DNA of 64,000 nt from Aspidiotus rigidus (Eukaryota; Arthropoda; Insecta; Hemiptera; Diaspididae), in contig JAVHKY010000024.1 of the NCBI GenBank assembly GCA_035079385.1, positions 7,068,001 through 7,132,000 of the forward strand, given 5' to 3'. Under the pieces are notes generated by a model. The model was not told the origin of the DNA. It did no database searches and saw only the letters and a list, made by a program, of their open reading frames with translations. Position 1 is the stretch's first letter; each line of letters opens with the position of its first letter. Position numbers and translations under genes: made by a program. This document shows positions 63,244 through 64,000 of the stretch, one piece after another.

Positions 63244-63430
63244 TACATAATAAAGAGAACGAACAAACTTTATAAATGGTACCGTCGTCACAAAATCATA
63301 AAACAAATAAAAATATAAAAAATAAAAACTGAAGGATAAAAATGTCGACGTTTCGAAAAAAACACTGTCTCTCTTCACCAGGGTGCGAACAAGAGGCAAA
63401 GCGAAATACAAAACTCAACACTATTAACGG
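63244..63430 (-). other. Retroelement 3'-tail-like hairpin motif
   Basis: On the minus strand CTGGTGAAGAGAGACAGTGT is followed by TTCGAAACGTCGACATTTTT. The order (TGA.GA, short fold, CGAAACGTCG) resembles the PLE tails at 19.45 and 51.77 kb and the palindrome at 21.2 kb. No coding part is attached. Confidence 0.4.
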
Positions 63431-64000
63431 ATGCAAAATAACTCCACTTGTCGTGCCAATTCCTCATCTGAATAGGGAACTGTAAGGAAAAGTGATGACA
63501 TAACGACTAAATATGGGGCCTCATATCTTCACTCGTATTTACAAGGCTCTACTATCAATCTTTGTACCGATGGGTCCCGAAGAAAGCTGAGCTCTGAACC
63601 TTACAGCTAAACTGTGACTGAGCTGTGACAAAGGAGTCTTGAGCTGTATGTTTCCTCTCAGCGTATGAGTCAAGCTAGGCCGGAGGAAGCATTTTAGGTT
63701 GAGACTCCTCAGTTTAAAAGACTCTCTCTTTCACCATAAGCTAAGTTCAAGCTTTCTTAATTCACTGTCAAGAGTGACGTCATCAGTGTACTTCAAGCTA
63801 GTACGAGCAGAAGAGGGTAATTGATTTTGTAGGAGAGGGACTTTCCAAAAAGGAGCGTGATGTGAAGGGAAATTACGATTGTGACGTACAGGAAGAGGGA
63901 CTTTCCGGGCATTCGAGAATTTCAACTTCGTAGAAGAGAATTAAGAAAACGCATTAATGGACAAGAATAACAAAAATAGCGCCGATTTTCTTTTCCGAAA
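63431..64000. other. Window end, nothing recognised
   Basis: Non-coding sequence. A TGACGTCATCAG word lies near 63776 and two GAGGGACTTTCC words near 63835 and 63895, resembling diverged 45-bp units. Confidence 0.4.

Overview
The window looks like part of a repeat-rich invertebrate genome, most likely an arthropod and probably an insect. Evidence for this is AT-rich non-coding DNA with very few genes, a BTB-BACK-kelch gene with eukaryotic context (Kozak-like start, poly(A) signal), Penelope-like (PLE) and non-LTR retroelements, a Merlin transposase fragment, and many hAT-type miniature elements with 8-bp target duplications. Nothing bacterial or viral was seen. The exact lineage cannot be read from the sequence.

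Layout. 1-8.1 kb is AT-rich sequence with one inverted-repeat element and a decayed non-LTR retrotransposon tail (RNase H and beyond), followed by unique CpG-containing DNA. 8.1-12.5 kb is a large A-rich tandem array of a ~23-bp unit with a ~1.09-kb internal duplication. 12.5-18.3 kb is unique DNA plus two more non-LTR tails. 18.3-19.6 kb is a frameshifted PLE (RT plus GIY-YIG). 21.2-21.6 kb is a 407-bp palindrome inside a 12-bp target duplication. 22.4-24.3 kb holds the only convincing intact gene, an intronless 624-aa BTB-BACK-kelch protein on the minus strand. 25.2-28.8 kb is a dense cluster of MITEs and foldback elements. 29-37 kb alternates unique CpG-containing DNA with degenerate repeat modules and a second hairpin insertion. 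37.2-38.9 kb holds inverted and tandem ~157-bp repeats. 41.5-47.3 kb has two more hAT MITEs, a Merlin fragment and another non-LTR tail. 49.6-52.0 kb holds two PLE copies arranged head to head. 54.4-61.9 kb is a modular satellite: 45-bp repeats mixed, in both orientations, with two GC-rich or conserved modules and ~500-bp palindromic elements. It ends at a tRNA-headed SINE-like unit. 62.0-62.6 kb carries a 26-bp tandem array and a poly(A)-tailed retroposed RNA in a 14-bp target duplication.

Because almost everything is mobile or satellite DNA, there is no multi-gene pathway to describe. The most interesting items are: two hairpin insertions that share an end motif and have 12-bp target duplications; the poly(A)-tailed structured RNA retrocopy; the modular 45-bp satellite whose modules carry near-palindromic cores; the conserved RNA-like hairpin after the PLE GIY-YIG frame; and a marked excess of TGACGTCA palindromes.
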